Part shown: piece by piece, positions 27,283-35,555 of the stretch
Layout: the number at the start of each line of letters is the position of its first letter
How positions within the stretch are numbered: the stretch's first letter is position 1
Source of the DNA: Desertivirga xinjiangensis
GTDB taxonomy: Bacteria; Bacteroidota; Bacteroidia; Sphingobacteriales; Sphingobacteriaceae
Reading direction: 5' to 3'
Length of the DNA: 64,000 nt
Assembly: GCF_024436435.1 (NCBI RefSeq)
Contig: NZ_JAFMZP010000004.1
Coordinates: 558,001 to 622,000, forward strand
Program-made: the position numbers and the translations under genes
Notes under the pieces: generated by a model
What the model saw: the letters and a program-made list of their open reading frames with translations, nothing else
Databases searched by the model: none
What the model was told of the DNA's origin: nothing

Positions 27283-27510
27283 GGCAAGAGTTCCTGAAAC
27301 AAGTTCAGGATGACGAAGATTTGAGGCCAGAGCCGGGAACTAGGGAATGAAGCAAAAATTCTTTGGCAAGAGTTCCTGAAACAAGTTCAGGATGACGAAG
27401 ATTTGCGGCCAGAGCCGGGAACTAGGGAATGAAGTAAAAATTCTTTGGCAAGAGTTCCTGAAACAAGTTCAGGATGACGAAGATTTGAGGCCAGAGCCGG
27501 GATGACGATG
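27283..27510. repeat. 82-bp tandem repeat, about 2.7 copies
   Basis: Copies start at 27283, 27365 and 27447, each with GGCAAGAGTTCCTGAAACAA at the front and the palindrome CCTGAAACAAGTTCAGG inside. The copies differ by a few bases and the third is cut short. The palindrome is shared with the REP-like elements at 25.7 and 33.35 kb. Confidence 0.85.
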
Positions 27511-27524
27511 AGATCAAACTTGAG

Positions 27525-27549
27525 GCACCGCCCGCAGGGGGGGCGGTGC
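27525..27549 (-). terminator. Terminator hairpin GCACCGCCC...GGGCGGTGC
   Basis: A 9-bp GC-rich stem with a 7-nt loop sits 11 bp beyond the stop of the minus-strand gene that ends at 27560. It probably terminates that gene, although the following T content is low. Confidence 0.6.
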
Positions 27550-27559
27550 TTAATTGCTA

Positions 27560-27841
27560 CTATGGCCTCATGGCTGAGTTGCCGGTTGCTGTGTCGGGAT
27601 TGCCGTCAACAATGTTGGACTCTTTGGCACAAAAGGCTTCGCCTCCCTGGCACAAGCTTTCCTGATCAACCGGCTGATAGGGTTGAACCAGGTTTCCATC
27701 ACGGTCTGTTGCAAACCAGCCAACGGACTGAACGGAGCTGGTTTTAGCGGGTTTGAATGCACTTAATGTGAAAGTTGCTACAGAACCTGCGATCAAAACA
27801 GCGATACCGGCCATTTTGAATTTATTTGAAAATTTAATCAT
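27560..27841 (-). CDS. Small exported protein (DUF6520-like)
   Basis: A 93-aa protein. An N-terminal hydrophobic stretch (AGIAVLIAGSVATFTLSAF) acts as a signal peptide or anchor, followed by a short mature region with two cysteines (LCQGGEAFCAKES) and GWFATDRDGNLVQPY. Such small exported Bacteroidota proteins with a Cys pair near the end resemble the DUF6520 group; I am not certain of the family. The first Lys-Phe-Ser-Asn-Lys block fits a normal N terminus. It has its own terminator at 27525. The function is unknown. Confidence 0.65.
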   Translation of the reverse strand: MIKFSNKFKMAGIAVLIAGSVATFTLSAFKPAKTSSVQSVGWFATDRDGNLVQPYQPVDQESLCQGGEAFCAKESNIVDGNPDTATGNSAMRP

Positions 27842-28086
27842 GTTTTATTTTAATTTATTACAGCTCCTTTGCAGGAGGAGCAATTGCCTGCCGCTTTCCC
27901 AGGGGCTCCTGTTTGCGGAATGTGTTGTGATTGCAGAGCCGGCCCTCACTCTGCCATTTGTTGAGTTTTGTATTTGTCACCTGCCTCCTTTTTTAGTTTG
28001 ACATAAGTTCCGATCGGTTACACCAAAGCTAGGAGAGGAGGGAGCATATTAAATGGCTGCTATAGCCACCTGCAATTATATTGTTT

Positions 28087-28659
28087 TCACTTGCTTTCGT
28101 GGATGATATGGCGTAAGCGGGATTTAGAAAGGTTGAGATACTGACAAAGATCTTCCCGGCTGATCCGGTGGTGATAAGGATGATATTTCAGAAATGCCTG
28201 GTACTTAAACGAGCCTTCTTCTTTGTTAAGGATCTTGCTTCTGATGACGGCTTTTTTATTGACCAGGCCACAAACTTTAGCGTTTACCAAACAGTATTCC
28301 GGGTAGCTCTGCATCAGTTCTTTAACGGCGCTGAAATTAATCTCAACGAATACACAGTTTTCGAGGCATTGAATATAATAAGGATACTTTTTTTCATGGA
28401 AAAACAGGTAGCTGTCGAACATAAACTCATCTTCTTTAGTAAAATGTATGATCCTTTCTCTGTTGTTTTTATTCAGGTAATAAGCTTTCACCAATCCCTC
28501 TGCAATGAACCAGAGTTTATCCGCTTCCCGGCCTGGCCGTGTGATAAACTGGCCATACTCTTTCCGGATCAGCACAGCACTGTCCAGGAATTGCTTGCAG
28601 CATGCTGCACTGAGATAGCCGAGCGAGCGTAATTTGTTAAGTGCCTGTTGTTTTTCCAT
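28087..28659 (-). CDS. Crp/Fnr-family transcriptional regulator
   Basis: A 190-aa protein with a cyclic-nucleotide-binding-type beta-roll at about 25-120 (LWFIAEGLVKAYYL, RIIHFTKEDEFMFDSYLFF, CVFVEINFSAVKELM). The C-terminal segment is SREDLCQYLNLSKSRLRHIIHESK, a short helix-turn-helix. This is the common Bacteroidota Crp/Fnr-like layout whose ligand is usually unknown, since the phosphate-binding cassette of true CRP is not conserved. It is transcribed alone. Targets are unknown; the nearby small exported protein is a candidate. Confidence 0.85.
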   Translation of the reverse strand: MEKQQALNKLRSLGYLSAACCKQFLDSAVLIRKEYGQFITRPGREADKLWFIAEGLVKAYYLNKNNRERIIHFTKEDEFMFDSYLFFHEKKYPYYIQCLENCVFVEINFSAVKELMQSYPEYCLVNAKVCGLVNKKAVIRSKILNKEEGSFKYQAFLKYHPYHHRISREDLCQYLNLSKSRLRHIIHESK

Positions 28660-28817
28660 CTGCTGTCCTCCTGGGTTTAACTTGTGGGTGACATTTAATG
28701 GATCACAAGTTAATGGGATAGGAATTTCTGCCTTACAAAATTTCCATGAAAGCCCTTAACTCTTATACGAAATGTGATTTCTTAAGGGGATCAAAAAACG
28801 GGCGAACTCTTTACTCT

Positions 28818-29636
28818 TTACTTTTTTCTGTTTAAACCGATAGTTTTAAAATCAATGCTCTCGTACAATTTCGCTTTATAAGAGTCTCCGATATTTATCC
28901 TTTTATCATTTTCCATGACAACGCTTAATTTATCGACGCTTTTAATATAATCCACATTAATAATATAGCTTTTTTGGATCCTTAAAAAATTCTTGGGCAG
29001 AGATTTCATGATGTTTTGCATGCTGGCATAAAAAATCGTCTTCCTGCCATCTATAAAAACCATCAATTTATAGTTCTGCTGTCCCTGGATATACACCAGC
29101 GAATCGTACTGAAACCTTTTTCTAAGCGAGTGTTTTCTAGTATAGAAGCTCTTCGGACCAGATGTCTCCGACGATTCAGCACCATTTTTAAGTTGATACG
29201 CTGCTTGCTGATCCATCAGGCCGGATCCTCCAGATCCATTTTCTTCCCGTAGTCTATCCAGTTCATCTTCCTTCTCCATCTTGTTCCTGATCTTAAGTAC
29301 TGCTTTAGTGAAGCGTTCGTATGAAAAAGGCTTTTCCAGGAAATCAGTCCCGTCATAATACCAGGCTTCCGCAGCATATTTAGAATGAGCTGTGGTGAAA
29401 ATAATGGCGCTCTTGTTTGTCAGCAGGCGGGCTATTTCAAAGCCGCTAAAGTCGGGCATTTCCACATCCAGGAAAGTAATATCGGCGGTTAAACCTTTAT
29501 TGATGGTTTCAAGTGCTTCTAATGGAGTGGTGCTGAACCCGATGATCTTCAGCCAGGAGAGCTTTTCTATGTAGTGTTTAAGGATGCTTATTGATTCCGG
29601 GTCATCGTCCAGGATGTAGCAGGTTATAGGTTTCAT
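28818..29636 (-). CDS. LytTR-family response regulator
   Basis: A 272-aa two-domain regulator. The receiver domain (1-120) has the acidic pair DDD (10-12), phosphoacceptor D57 in FLDVEMPDFSG, and the conserved Lys in LEKPFS. A linker rich in Gly/Ser/Glu follows, then a LytTR DNA-binding domain (about 168-265: YIQGQQNYKLMVFIDGRK, LRIQKSYIINVDYI). It lies 26 bp downstream of a LytS-type histidine kinase on the same strand, forming a complete two-component pair. LytTR proteins bind direct repeats at promoters. The regulated genes are not evident from the sequence. Confidence 0.92.
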   Translation of the reverse strand: MKPITCYILDDDPESISILKHYIEKLSWLKIIGFSTTPLEALETINKGLTADITFLDVEMPDFSGFEIARLLTNKSAIIFTTAHSKYAAEAWYYDGTDFLEKPFSYERFTKAVLKIRNKMEKEDELDRLREENGSGGSGLMDQQAAYQLKNGAESSETSGPKSFYTRKHSLRKRFQYDSLVYIQGQQNYKLMVFIDGRKTIFYASMQNIMKSLPKNFLRIQKSYIINVDYIKSVDKLSVVMENDKRINIGDSYKAKLYESIDFKTIGLNRKK

Positions 29637-29662
29637 GATAATTTTTATTATTTATTGTTCTA

Positions 29663-30766
29663 TTAGTCAAGCTCATGGCTCTTATTCGTTTTTATGGGGT
29701 TGTTACCGGCCAGATAGATGTTCAGATTAAGATCGTAGGTATGGTCGTCTTCGATAATTTCAAGATTGTGATGCCTGGGGTAGTAGTATTGAAGCCGCTT
29801 TTGCAAGTTATCCATCCCAATCCGATGGCTTTGCTGCACTTTCCGGTTGTTTTTACGATTGAAACAATGAAAATAGAGCCATCCGTTTTCTATTCGGATC
29901 TCCAGTATGGCGGGATTGTTTTGATCCTCCATATCCCCATACTTAAACATATTTTCGGTGATGTTAACCAAAGACATTGGGATAATCCTTTGCGCTGTAC
30001 CGCTTTCCGGAAAATGGCAGATCAGGTTTAGTTCAGTGTTTAAATTGCTGTTTTTTATGCGGTTAAATTCGATATAAAGTTTGATCTGGTTCAGTTCTTC
30101 ATCCAGGGGCATTTTTCCATGCTTATCCGTCTCCACCAAAGAATACCGGGTGATCTGTGCAATCAAAAGCAGTCTTGCCGCCAGGTCTTCTGATACAGAC
30201 AGTAAAGAGCCGTAAAGTGAGTTGAGGGCATTAAAAAGAAAATGCGGACTTACCTTAGCCTGGCTATTGATGAGTTGCAGCTCTAGTATTCTCTTCTCTT
30301 TTTCGCAATTCTGACAGGTCAGCTCATTTAGCTGCTTTAGTTTGATGACATACCTGGTAAATATCCAGTAAAGAAAAACTATGGTAAAGAAGTCTTTCCC
30401 CCGGTAAAAAATGAAGGCGAGAAAAGCCGGCAGGTCCTTGTGTACAGGATAGTGAGTCAAACCGTATGCCTCAAAAAGCAGTAATAAGCCTCTTTTTAGC
30501 AGGATATAAATGGCAAAGTCAAATGTGATCAATATCACAAATAGCATCGGGGATTTTTTTTTACCCCAGAAGGGGCGGAAAACGCAGCAAATAGTGGCAT
30601 AGCAAAAGGCAATATTAATAAGGTAATTGCCTAAAAAGTGTAAAAGGGAGTAGCTGGACCCTGCGACAAGGTGGAGGGTTATCAATTCATATAAAATGAA
30701 TATTAACCAGAATAATATATGAGACAGGGGATTATAAAGAGACTTATTTAACGCATTCATTGGCAA
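29663..30766 (-). CDS. LytS-type membrane histidine kinase
   Basis: A 367-aa sensor kinase with several membrane helices in residues 14-140. A His_kinase domain follows, carrying the phosphoacceptor in KVSPHFLFNALNSL (His175), then an ATPase domain with N-box-like NITENMFKYGD and an end motif IGMDNLQKRLQYYYP. The glycine-rich ATP lid is reduced, as is common in this Bacteroidota group. It precedes the LytTR response regulator, its obvious partner. The sensing part has no separate periplasmic domain, so the signal is probably felt in or at the membrane. Confidence 0.92.
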   Translation of the reverse strand: MPMNALNKSLYNPLSHILFWLIFILYELITLHLVAGSSYSLLHFLGNYLINIAFCYATICCVFRPFWGKKKSPMLFVILITFDFAIYILLKRGLLLLFEAYGLTHYPVHKDLPAFLAFIFYRGKDFFTIVFLYWIFTRYVIKLKQLNELTCQNCEKEKRILELQLINSQAKVSPHFLFNALNSLYGSLLSVSEDLAARLLLIAQITRYSLVETDKHGKMPLDEELNQIKLYIEFNRIKNSNLNTELNLICHFPESGTAQRIIPMSLVNITENMFKYGDMEDQNNPAILEIRIENGWLYFHCFNRKNNRKVQQSHRIGMDNLQKRLQYYYPRHHNLEIIEDDHTYDLNLNIYLAGNNPIKTNKSHELD

Positions 30767-30996
30767 TTTTTCTATCTGGTGTATTGATTATTAACCTAAA
30801 ATTAACATGGATTGCACTTTTCACATATGAGATAGGTCACTTCGTGGAATTTTTTTGGAAAAAATCTGCTGAAGGCTGAATCTTGAAGAAAAATCACAAG
30901 AAGTTTGGTGTTTTTTAAACAGAGGCAAAATCAGGATATACTCAGTTCGAAGAGCCGGGCAGAAAATACATCAGAACTTCATTAAAAAACAAATCA

Positions 30997-31197
30997 ATGA
31001 AAATAAGCCCCAAAAAAAGGATCTACATTTATGCTAAAGATGTAGAAAGAATTACAGGAAAAAAGCCAACGTATTGCCGGACTCTTCTTGCCAGGATCCG
31101 TTTAGTTTACGGAAAAAAGAAGCATCAGGGAGTAACGGTAGATGAATATTGTGAGTACATGGGTGTTTCGAGGGAGGAGATAGAACAGTTCCTGTAA
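30997..31197 (+). CDS. Small conserved-looking protein (66 aa)
   Basis: A basic 66-aa protein with a likely helix-turn-helix-like composition: YAKDVERITGKKPTYCRTLL, then VTVDEYCEYMGVSREEIEQFL. The second part resembles a short DNA-binding or adaptor helix pair. It is followed directly by a strong terminator and stands alone, with a 230-bp leader separating it from the divergent kinase gene. Similar tiny proteins with a variable basic centre are frequent in Pedobacter-like genomes, to my recollection. The function is unknown. Confidence 0.65.
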   Translation: MKISPKKRIYIYAKDVERITGKKPTYCRTLLARIRLVYGKKKHQGVTVDEYCEYMGVSREEIEQFL

Positions 31198-31203
31198 GGT
31201 ATT

Positions 31204-31232
31204 AATTAAGCCGGGCTAGCGCCCGGTTTAAT
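31204..31232 (+). terminator. Strong terminator after the 66-aa gene
   Basis: A stem of about 13 bp with one G-U pair (AATTAAGCCGGGC / GCCCGGTTTAATT) and loop TAGC lies just after the stop at 31197. AT-rich arms flank a GC core, so it can work in both directions. Confidence 0.75.
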
Positions 31233-31432
31233 TAAAAATAAGTTGTCTTTCAGCATCTCAGGCCGGACGCCTGCCCGGTATATTAACCCCAATTATTGCC
31301 GTTTCTCCATGTCTTTAAGCAGACACAATTGACCACTTCTGGTTCGCGTCTGACACGTCGCTTATTTCAACCATCATACTTCCCGGATACTTGATCGTTT
31401 TTTTAAAACTCCTGTTTGGCAAGGGTACCTGA

Positions 31433-31845
31433 AGCCTTTGGGAAAGGACTGGGAAAGGTTATGGTCAAGTATCGGAAGCGTTTGGGAAAAGTTGCCAAAT
31501 CCTTCGGAAAAACATACCCTGGCTTCGGGAAGTGTTCGGGAAGGCTTCGGAAAAAAGCGAAGCCGCTTCGGAAAGTGTTCGGAAAACGTGGTAGAAACTG
31601 GCTTGTTTTCCGCAACCCTTTGCCTGTTTGGGGATATGTCTTTGGGAGCAGCAGTAAAACAGCCTGAGGCGGTCTGAAGAATAGGCAGAAAGTTTTTAGA
31701 ACAGTGAAAGCAGCGAAAATGATAAAAAACGACGAAAACAGCGAAATCAGCGCAAACGATTAAAAACGCCAAAAACAGCGAATTCAGCGAAAAACGTCAA
31801 AAACAACTAAAAGTATCAAAAGCAGCGAAAACGCCGTTTTCAGCG
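31433..31845. repeat. Two arrays of degenerate short repeats
   Basis: From about 31433 to 31590 some ten variants of TTCGGGAA / TTTGGGAAA recur every 10-23 bp. From about 31707 to 31845 a second array repeats CAGCGAAAA-type words, about eight times. All frames through the arrays stay partly open because of the repeats, but no protein is convincing. The arrays precede the DUF6266 genes. They also cover most of the 740-bp gene-free stretch after 31197. Confidence 0.7.
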
Positions 31846-31939
31846 CAGCCTCATTTTTATCCACTCTATGTTTGTTGGCGGAAGCAAGTTACGTAACGCG
31901 TCCTTAACAGAATGTTTAACTTTTAAAATTTTTAAAAAA

Positions 31940-32575
31940 ATGGGAATTATTAAAAAAGGAGCCAACGGCGGATTTTCCGGCAAAGCTGGCTCGATCATCG
32001 GAAGTAGTTGGAAAGACATCGACTACATCAAGGGTTTGCCTAAAAAGAGCAACAAACCGGCAACCCAATCGCAACTAGAGCAGCAAGCCCGCTTTGCTTT
32101 AGCGGTTACTACCCTGCAACCCATCACTTCCTTGCTGAATGTAGGTTTTAAGGGACAAAAGACGGGTAAAGCAACGGGTTACAACATGGCCTTACAGCAT
32201 TTTCTGAGCAATGCGATCAAAGGCACTTACCCCGCTTATACGGTTGATTTTAGTAAGATGCTGATCAGCAAGGGAAATCTAATGAAATCGCCGAGTGCTG
32301 CCGTGGCTGCCGATGCTGGTGATTTGAAGATCTCCTGGTCGCCCTTAACCACGCTGTACGGTGCTTTTGCTGACGATGAGGCAACAGGGCTAATCTATAA
32401 TCCGGCAAAGAACATCTATTTACCTGTCGGGGGTGCAACCAGGGCTGAGGCTGAATTGCTGGTAACTCTTCCTGCCGACTTTGACGGAGACACCTTGCAT
32501 GTCTTCCTCTTCTTCACCAACCGGGATGGTTCAAAGCGTTCAGAGAGTGTTTATGCAGGTCAGATAGTGATCTGA
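31940..32575 (+). CDS. DUF6266-family protein, first copy
   Basis: A 211-aa protein counted from the ATG at 31940. Its start, MGIIKKGANGGFSGKAGSII, matches the glycine-rich opening typical of the Bacteroidota family DUF6266, followed by KKSNKPATQSQLEQQARFAL and a beta-rich C-terminal half. An upstream in-frame ATG at 31868 would add 24 residues with no resemblance to the family. No signal peptide is present. The family has no known function. A second, divergent copy lies 104 bp downstream, followed by a holin/lysin-like gene set, so a phage-derived role such as structural or assembly protein is possible. Confidence 0.8.
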   Translation: MGIIKKGANGGFSGKAGSIIGSSWKDIDYIKGLPKKSNKPATQSQLEQQARFALAVTTLQPITSLLNVGFKGQKTGKATGYNMALQHFLSNAIKGTYPAYTVDFSKMLISKGNLMKSPSAAVAADAGDLKISWSPLTTLYGAFADDEATGLIYNPAKNIYLPVGGATRAEAELLVTLPADFDGDTLHVFLFFTNRDGSKRSESVYAGQIVI

Positions 32576-32679
32576 CATTTTTAGGTTGATGCAAAATCCG
32601 GGGCTTGCTTTATGCGGCTCCGGATCTAGCAGCTTAAAATAACAGGTTGTAATGTTTCATCAATTAAGCTTTTAAAATT

Positions 32680-33285
32680 ATGGCAAAAATAGAAGATGGT
32701 TTATTATCCGGTAAGTTAGGAGGAAAGGTCTACTGCAGACATCCTAAAACGCCTTACGTTCGTAATATGCCGGCCAAAAGCACTAAAGAGCCCACCGAAG
32801 AGCAGGTTTTCAGACGCCATGGGTTCAAGCTGATCTCAGCTTTTATCAAACCCCTTGCTGATCTTTTAAAATTACATTTCAAGGGAGCCTGGCATAACAT
32901 GGGTTTGAAACTGAATTTGTCGGAGGCATTAATTCAGGAAGGTGCCGAGGCGAGAATAGATTATAGCAAAATCCGCCTGACTAAACGCGGGACATTCAAA
33001 CTAACTATACAGGAAGCAGTTCTGCTTAAGACGGGAGAATTGTTAGTAGACTGGGAGTTTTCAAGACGTTTTGTCAAAGGTATTTATGAGGCTGTGATAC
33101 TGGTGTATTGCCCCAGCCGGGATCTATGGTGCTATTGCATCACGGATTATTGCATTGACGACTACCTGGGAGGGATAATCGTTCCTGATGATTTACTAGG
33201 TAAAGAACTGCATGGTTACATATACTTTCTCGATCATCGATCGGGTGCTGCTTCAGATACTCTGTACCTGGGTGAATTCTCCTGA
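32680..33285 (+). CDS. DUF6266-family protein, second copy
   Basis: A 201-aa paralogue of the preceding protein. It opens with MAKIEDGLLSGKLGGKVYCR and keeps the block KSTKEPTEEQVFRRHGFKLI, equivalent to the KPATQSQLEQQARFA block of copy one, and ends in GYIYFLDHRSGAASDTLYLGEFS, parallel to the first copy's VFLFFTNRDG...SVYAGQIVI. It diverges strongly between these anchors and contains several cysteines in the C-terminal half. Tandem divergent copies suggest partner subunits or diversification. The function is unknown. Confidence 0.78.
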   Translation: MAKIEDGLLSGKLGGKVYCRHPKTPYVRNMPAKSTKEPTEEQVFRRHGFKLISAFIKPLADLLKLHFKGAWHNMGLKLNLSEALIQEGAEARIDYSKIRLTKRGTFKLTIQEAVLLKTGELLVDWEFSRRFVKGIYEAVILVYCPSRDLWCYCITDYCIDDYLGGIIVPDDLLGKELHGYIYFLDHRSGAASDTLYLGEFS

Positions 33286-33340
33286 TGCTCAATTTATTAA
33301 TTCATTTTTCACCGGGGGTAAAGAAACTAATCTTCTATAA

Positions 33341-33384
33341 GTCCTGAATCAAGTTCAGGATGAAACAAGTTCAGGATGACTAGG
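33341..33384. repeat. REP-like palindromes
   Basis: Two adjacent palindromic words, TCCTGAATCAAGTTCAGGA and GAAACAAGTTCAGGATGAC, belong to the same family as the repeats at 25.6 and 27.3 kb. They lie between the second DUF6266 gene and the holin-like gene. Confidence 0.75.
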
Positions 33385-33419
33385 AAACGGTTCTCAAGTC
33401 ACCCTTAATTCAAAAAATC

Positions 33420-33785
33420 ATGGAAACAATTAAACAATATTTGTTGCCAGTGTTCCGGTTCAAGAAAGAACACCTGGCCATTCTGATCAGCCTTTTGCTG
33501 TTCATCTATTATCCGGTAATCTCCAGGTACCTGGATGTCACTTCGGCTCCCATAGATCCTGGGGCTCTCAGCGCTATTATTATAGCAGTAGTGGCTTTGC
33601 TGATCTTCAAAGCCCTTACCTGGTGGCTCATAAAAGCACTGTGGCCTGCTATGGCCATTTATTCAGAGTATAGTTTCGAAAATAATTTTAATTCATTATC
33701 ACCATGTTGGAAAGTAAGTATCTATTTAAGCTTTTATTTGCTGGTATTATTCTCTTTTGTATTGACGCTTTCAGCGCTGGTATAA
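33420..33785 (+). CDS. Holin-like small membrane protein
   Basis: A 121-aa protein with three predicted membrane helices: about 18-36 (HLAILISLLLFIYYPVI), 47-68 (GALSAIIIAVVALLIFKALTW) and 98-120 (VSIYLSFYLLVLFSFVLTL). Size, helix number and a position directly before a cell-wall hydrolase fit a holin, but no holin family is recognised by sequence. Its last 82 bp overlap the hydrolase gene in another frame, so both reading frames encode hydrophobic segments there. Such deep overlaps are typical of phage lysis genes. It could instead be an unrelated membrane protein. Confidence 0.6.
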   Translation: METIKQYLLPVFRFKKEHLAILISLLLFIYYPVISRYLDVTSAPIDPGALSAIIIAVVALLIFKALTWWLIKALWPAMAIYSEYSFENNFNSLSPCWKVSIYLSFYLLVLFSFVLTLSALV

Positions 33786-34339
33786 AGAACACTGTTTCTG
33801 AGGTTCCGGAACGGTCTTCTTTAGCGAGGACTGATCCTGTAACGAACAGCCGTGAAACACTGCGGAAGATTTATACAGCAGAGATAGGTGTACGGGAAAA
33901 GACAGGCCGGAACGATGGTACCAGGGTAGAAGAGTACCTAAAGTACGTTGGTCTCTCCAAAGGCCAACCTTATTGCGCGGCGTTTACCAGCTGGTGTATG
34001 GGGCAGGCAGGTATTGCTAACCCACGAACAGGCTGGAGCCCGGCACTTTTCCCGGCTGATAAAGTAGTATGGCAACGAAACAGGACTTTACCAGGGCTAT
34101 ATGGTTCAAAATATAAGCCTCAAGTCGGCGATATTTTTGGGATCTACTTCCCGGAAAAGAAACGCATCGCGCACGTTGGTTTTGTAGACGAATGGGGCGA
34201 TTCCTGGGTTATCACCACCGAAGCTAATACAAATTTGGAAAGCAGCAGGGAAGGGGACGGAGTCTATAAAAAACGAAGATTGACGGCCTCTATTTATAAA
34301 GTGTCGTCTTTTATCAAACCAATATCTCAGCACTTATGA
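33704..34339 (+). CDS. CHAP-domain peptidoglycan hydrolase (TIGR02594-like)
   Basis: A 211-aa protein. It has an N-terminal hydrophobic segment (YLFKLLFAGIILFCIDAFSAG), a signal or signal-anchor sequence, then a CHAP amidase/endopeptidase domain. The catalytic Cys is in GQPYCAAFTSW (C91), the His in IAHVGFVDEW (H157) and the acidic or Asn partner in TTEANTN. The block EIGVREKTGRNDGTRVEEYL before the Cys is typical of the TIGR02594-type hydrolases found in Bacteroidota and their phages. It cleaves peptidoglycan peptides. The gene overlaps the holin-like gene by 82 bp and the next lipoprotein gene by 4 bp. An export signal means it could reach the wall without the holin. Confidence 0.8.
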   Translation: MLESKYLFKLLFAGIILFCIDAFSAGIKNTVSEVPERSSLARTDPVTNSRETLRKIYTAEIGVREKTGRNDGTRVEEYLKYVGLSKGQPYCAAFTSWCMGQAGIANPRTGWSPALFPADKVVWQRNRTLPGLYGSKYKPQVGDIFGIYFPEKKRIAHVGFVDEWGDSWVITTEANTNLESSREGDGVYKKRRLTASIYKVSSFIKPISQHL

Positions 34340-34896
34340 AGCCGGGATCAATTAGAAATATAGCACGCAGGATCTATGGTCCTGCTGCTATAATCCTGTT
34401 ATTAATCATGTCATCACTTCTTGCAGGCTGTTCTGCCTGGAAAAATCGAACGGTAAACAAAGCCGACAGTGTGGTGCTTAAACAGGAACAGACCGTTACT
34501 GAGGTTACCATAAAGAACGAGCAAAAGGAAGTGCTTCATTCCGCTCATTCCGATTCTCTGAAAGAGGGTTACTGGATCCGGATCATCCCTGAAGGGGAGT
34601 TTACTTATTCGCCGCAAAAGGGTTTTAGTGGCAGGGCATCATCACTTCAGATCGAGGGCAACAGGGAAAACTGGTATGCTGACTGGATTTTGGCTGAAAG
34701 AAGCGCGGCCAGGCAATTTGATTCTCTGTCAGACAGATCATTTCAATCAAAGGAAAGTGTGGAAACCAAAACGACAGAAAAAGCACCGGGCAGAACAATG
34801 AGCTGGGGAATTGGGCTTGGAGTTGTACTAGCATTAACGCTGTTCTTCATCCTAAGCAAGTTTGTGTTTTCCGTTTTTAATAATATTCATAGATAA
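34336..34896 (+). CDS. Lipoprotein with C-terminal membrane anchor (unimolecular-spanin-like)
   Basis: A 186-aa protein. It has a lipoprotein signal with lipobox LLAGC (Cys32) and a single C-terminal transmembrane helix (about 155-179: MSWGIGLGVVLALTLFFILS). The middle is charged and Glu/Lys-rich with a probable helical stretch. An outer-membrane lipid anchor plus an inner-membrane helix in one chain is the topology of unimolecular spanins, which fuse the two membranes at the end of phage lysis. The ATGA overlap with the hydrolase gene supports a lysis cassette. Spanins lack sequence conservation, so this rests on topology and context only. Confidence 0.6.
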   Translation: MKPGSIRNIARRIYGPAAIILLLIMSSLLAGCSAWKNRTVNKADSVVLKQEQTVTEVTIKNEQKEVLHSAHSDSLKEGYWIRIIPEGEFTYSPQKGFSGRASSLQIEGNRENWYADWILAERSAARQFDSLSDRSFQSKESVETKTTEKAPGRTMSWGIGLGVVLALTLFFILSKFVFSVFNNIHR

Positions 34897-34900
34897 GATT

Positions 34901-35506
34901 ATGCAGCAACAAAGCTTTAATTACCGCGAACAACTGATCACCATATTCCACTGTTTACAGGAAACCGTGGATGGGATGTACGCTCATGCCTTTGATCTTG
35001 CACTGAGTGGTGAACTTCGATTTATGAACGACGTATTGGAGCATGGGGATGAGATACCCGGAGATCTTAACTATTTAAAGGCATTAAAATGCCCTGTCGT
35101 CAATGCACTCGTAGAGTTAATTGAGGATATTTTTGAATTGCAGGAGTCTATGTTTAATATAAATGCTTTGAGTTTGGACGACATAATGCTGCCCGAAGAC
35201 GAGCCGGAGGTTAAGATGGAGGAGTGGGAACCACAGTTTGAATTAGGACCAGCCTGGCTTGAGGCCTCTGGCCATACTTACGGAAGCCTTCTTGTTCTTT
35301 ATCGGTTGGTCTGGCAGTTAGCTAATGAAAGCCTTGATGAACCGGATGAAGTTATTGAAAAATATGAAAGGAGTTTTTATGAAGAAGACCTTTGCCTGAC
35401 CTCTCTAGATGCAAATGTGAATATGATATTGAATACTTTGAACACCATACTGCGGAAGAACAGGATGATTGATTATTGCGACGCTGAGGGGCAGAGAGAG
35501 AAATAG
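34901..35506 (+). CDS. Acidic cytoplasmic protein of unknown function
   Basis: A 201-aa protein counted from the ATG at 34901; the frame reaches an ATG at 34862 inside the previous gene, which would add a spurious hydrophobic lead. It is strongly acidic and mainly helical, with MLPEDEPEVKMEEWEPQFEL in the middle and QETVDGMYAHAFDLALSGEL near the start. No domain is recognised. It starts 4 bp after the spanin-like gene and closes the cluster, so it is likely cotranscribed. It may regulate or inhibit the hydrolase set, which is speculation. Confidence 0.6.
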   Translation: MQQQSFNYREQLITIFHCLQETVDGMYAHAFDLALSGELRFMNDVLEHGDEIPGDLNYLKALKCPVVNALVELIEDIFELQESMFNINALSLDDIMLPEDEPEVKMEEWEPQFELGPAWLEASGHTYGSLLVLYRLVWQLANESLDEPDEVIEKYERSFYEEDLCLTSLDANVNMILNTLNTILRKNRMIDYCDAEGQREK

Positions 35507-35555
35507 CTTATAGTTATCTATGTTGTCATTTTGTCGTTTATCTACTATAAATATT

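Noticed and set aside
31374-31772. Overlapping frames on both strands with FGK- or FPK-type repeats
   Set aside because: The apparent protein repeats come from the degenerate DNA array and occur in several frames at once, so none is a convincing gene.
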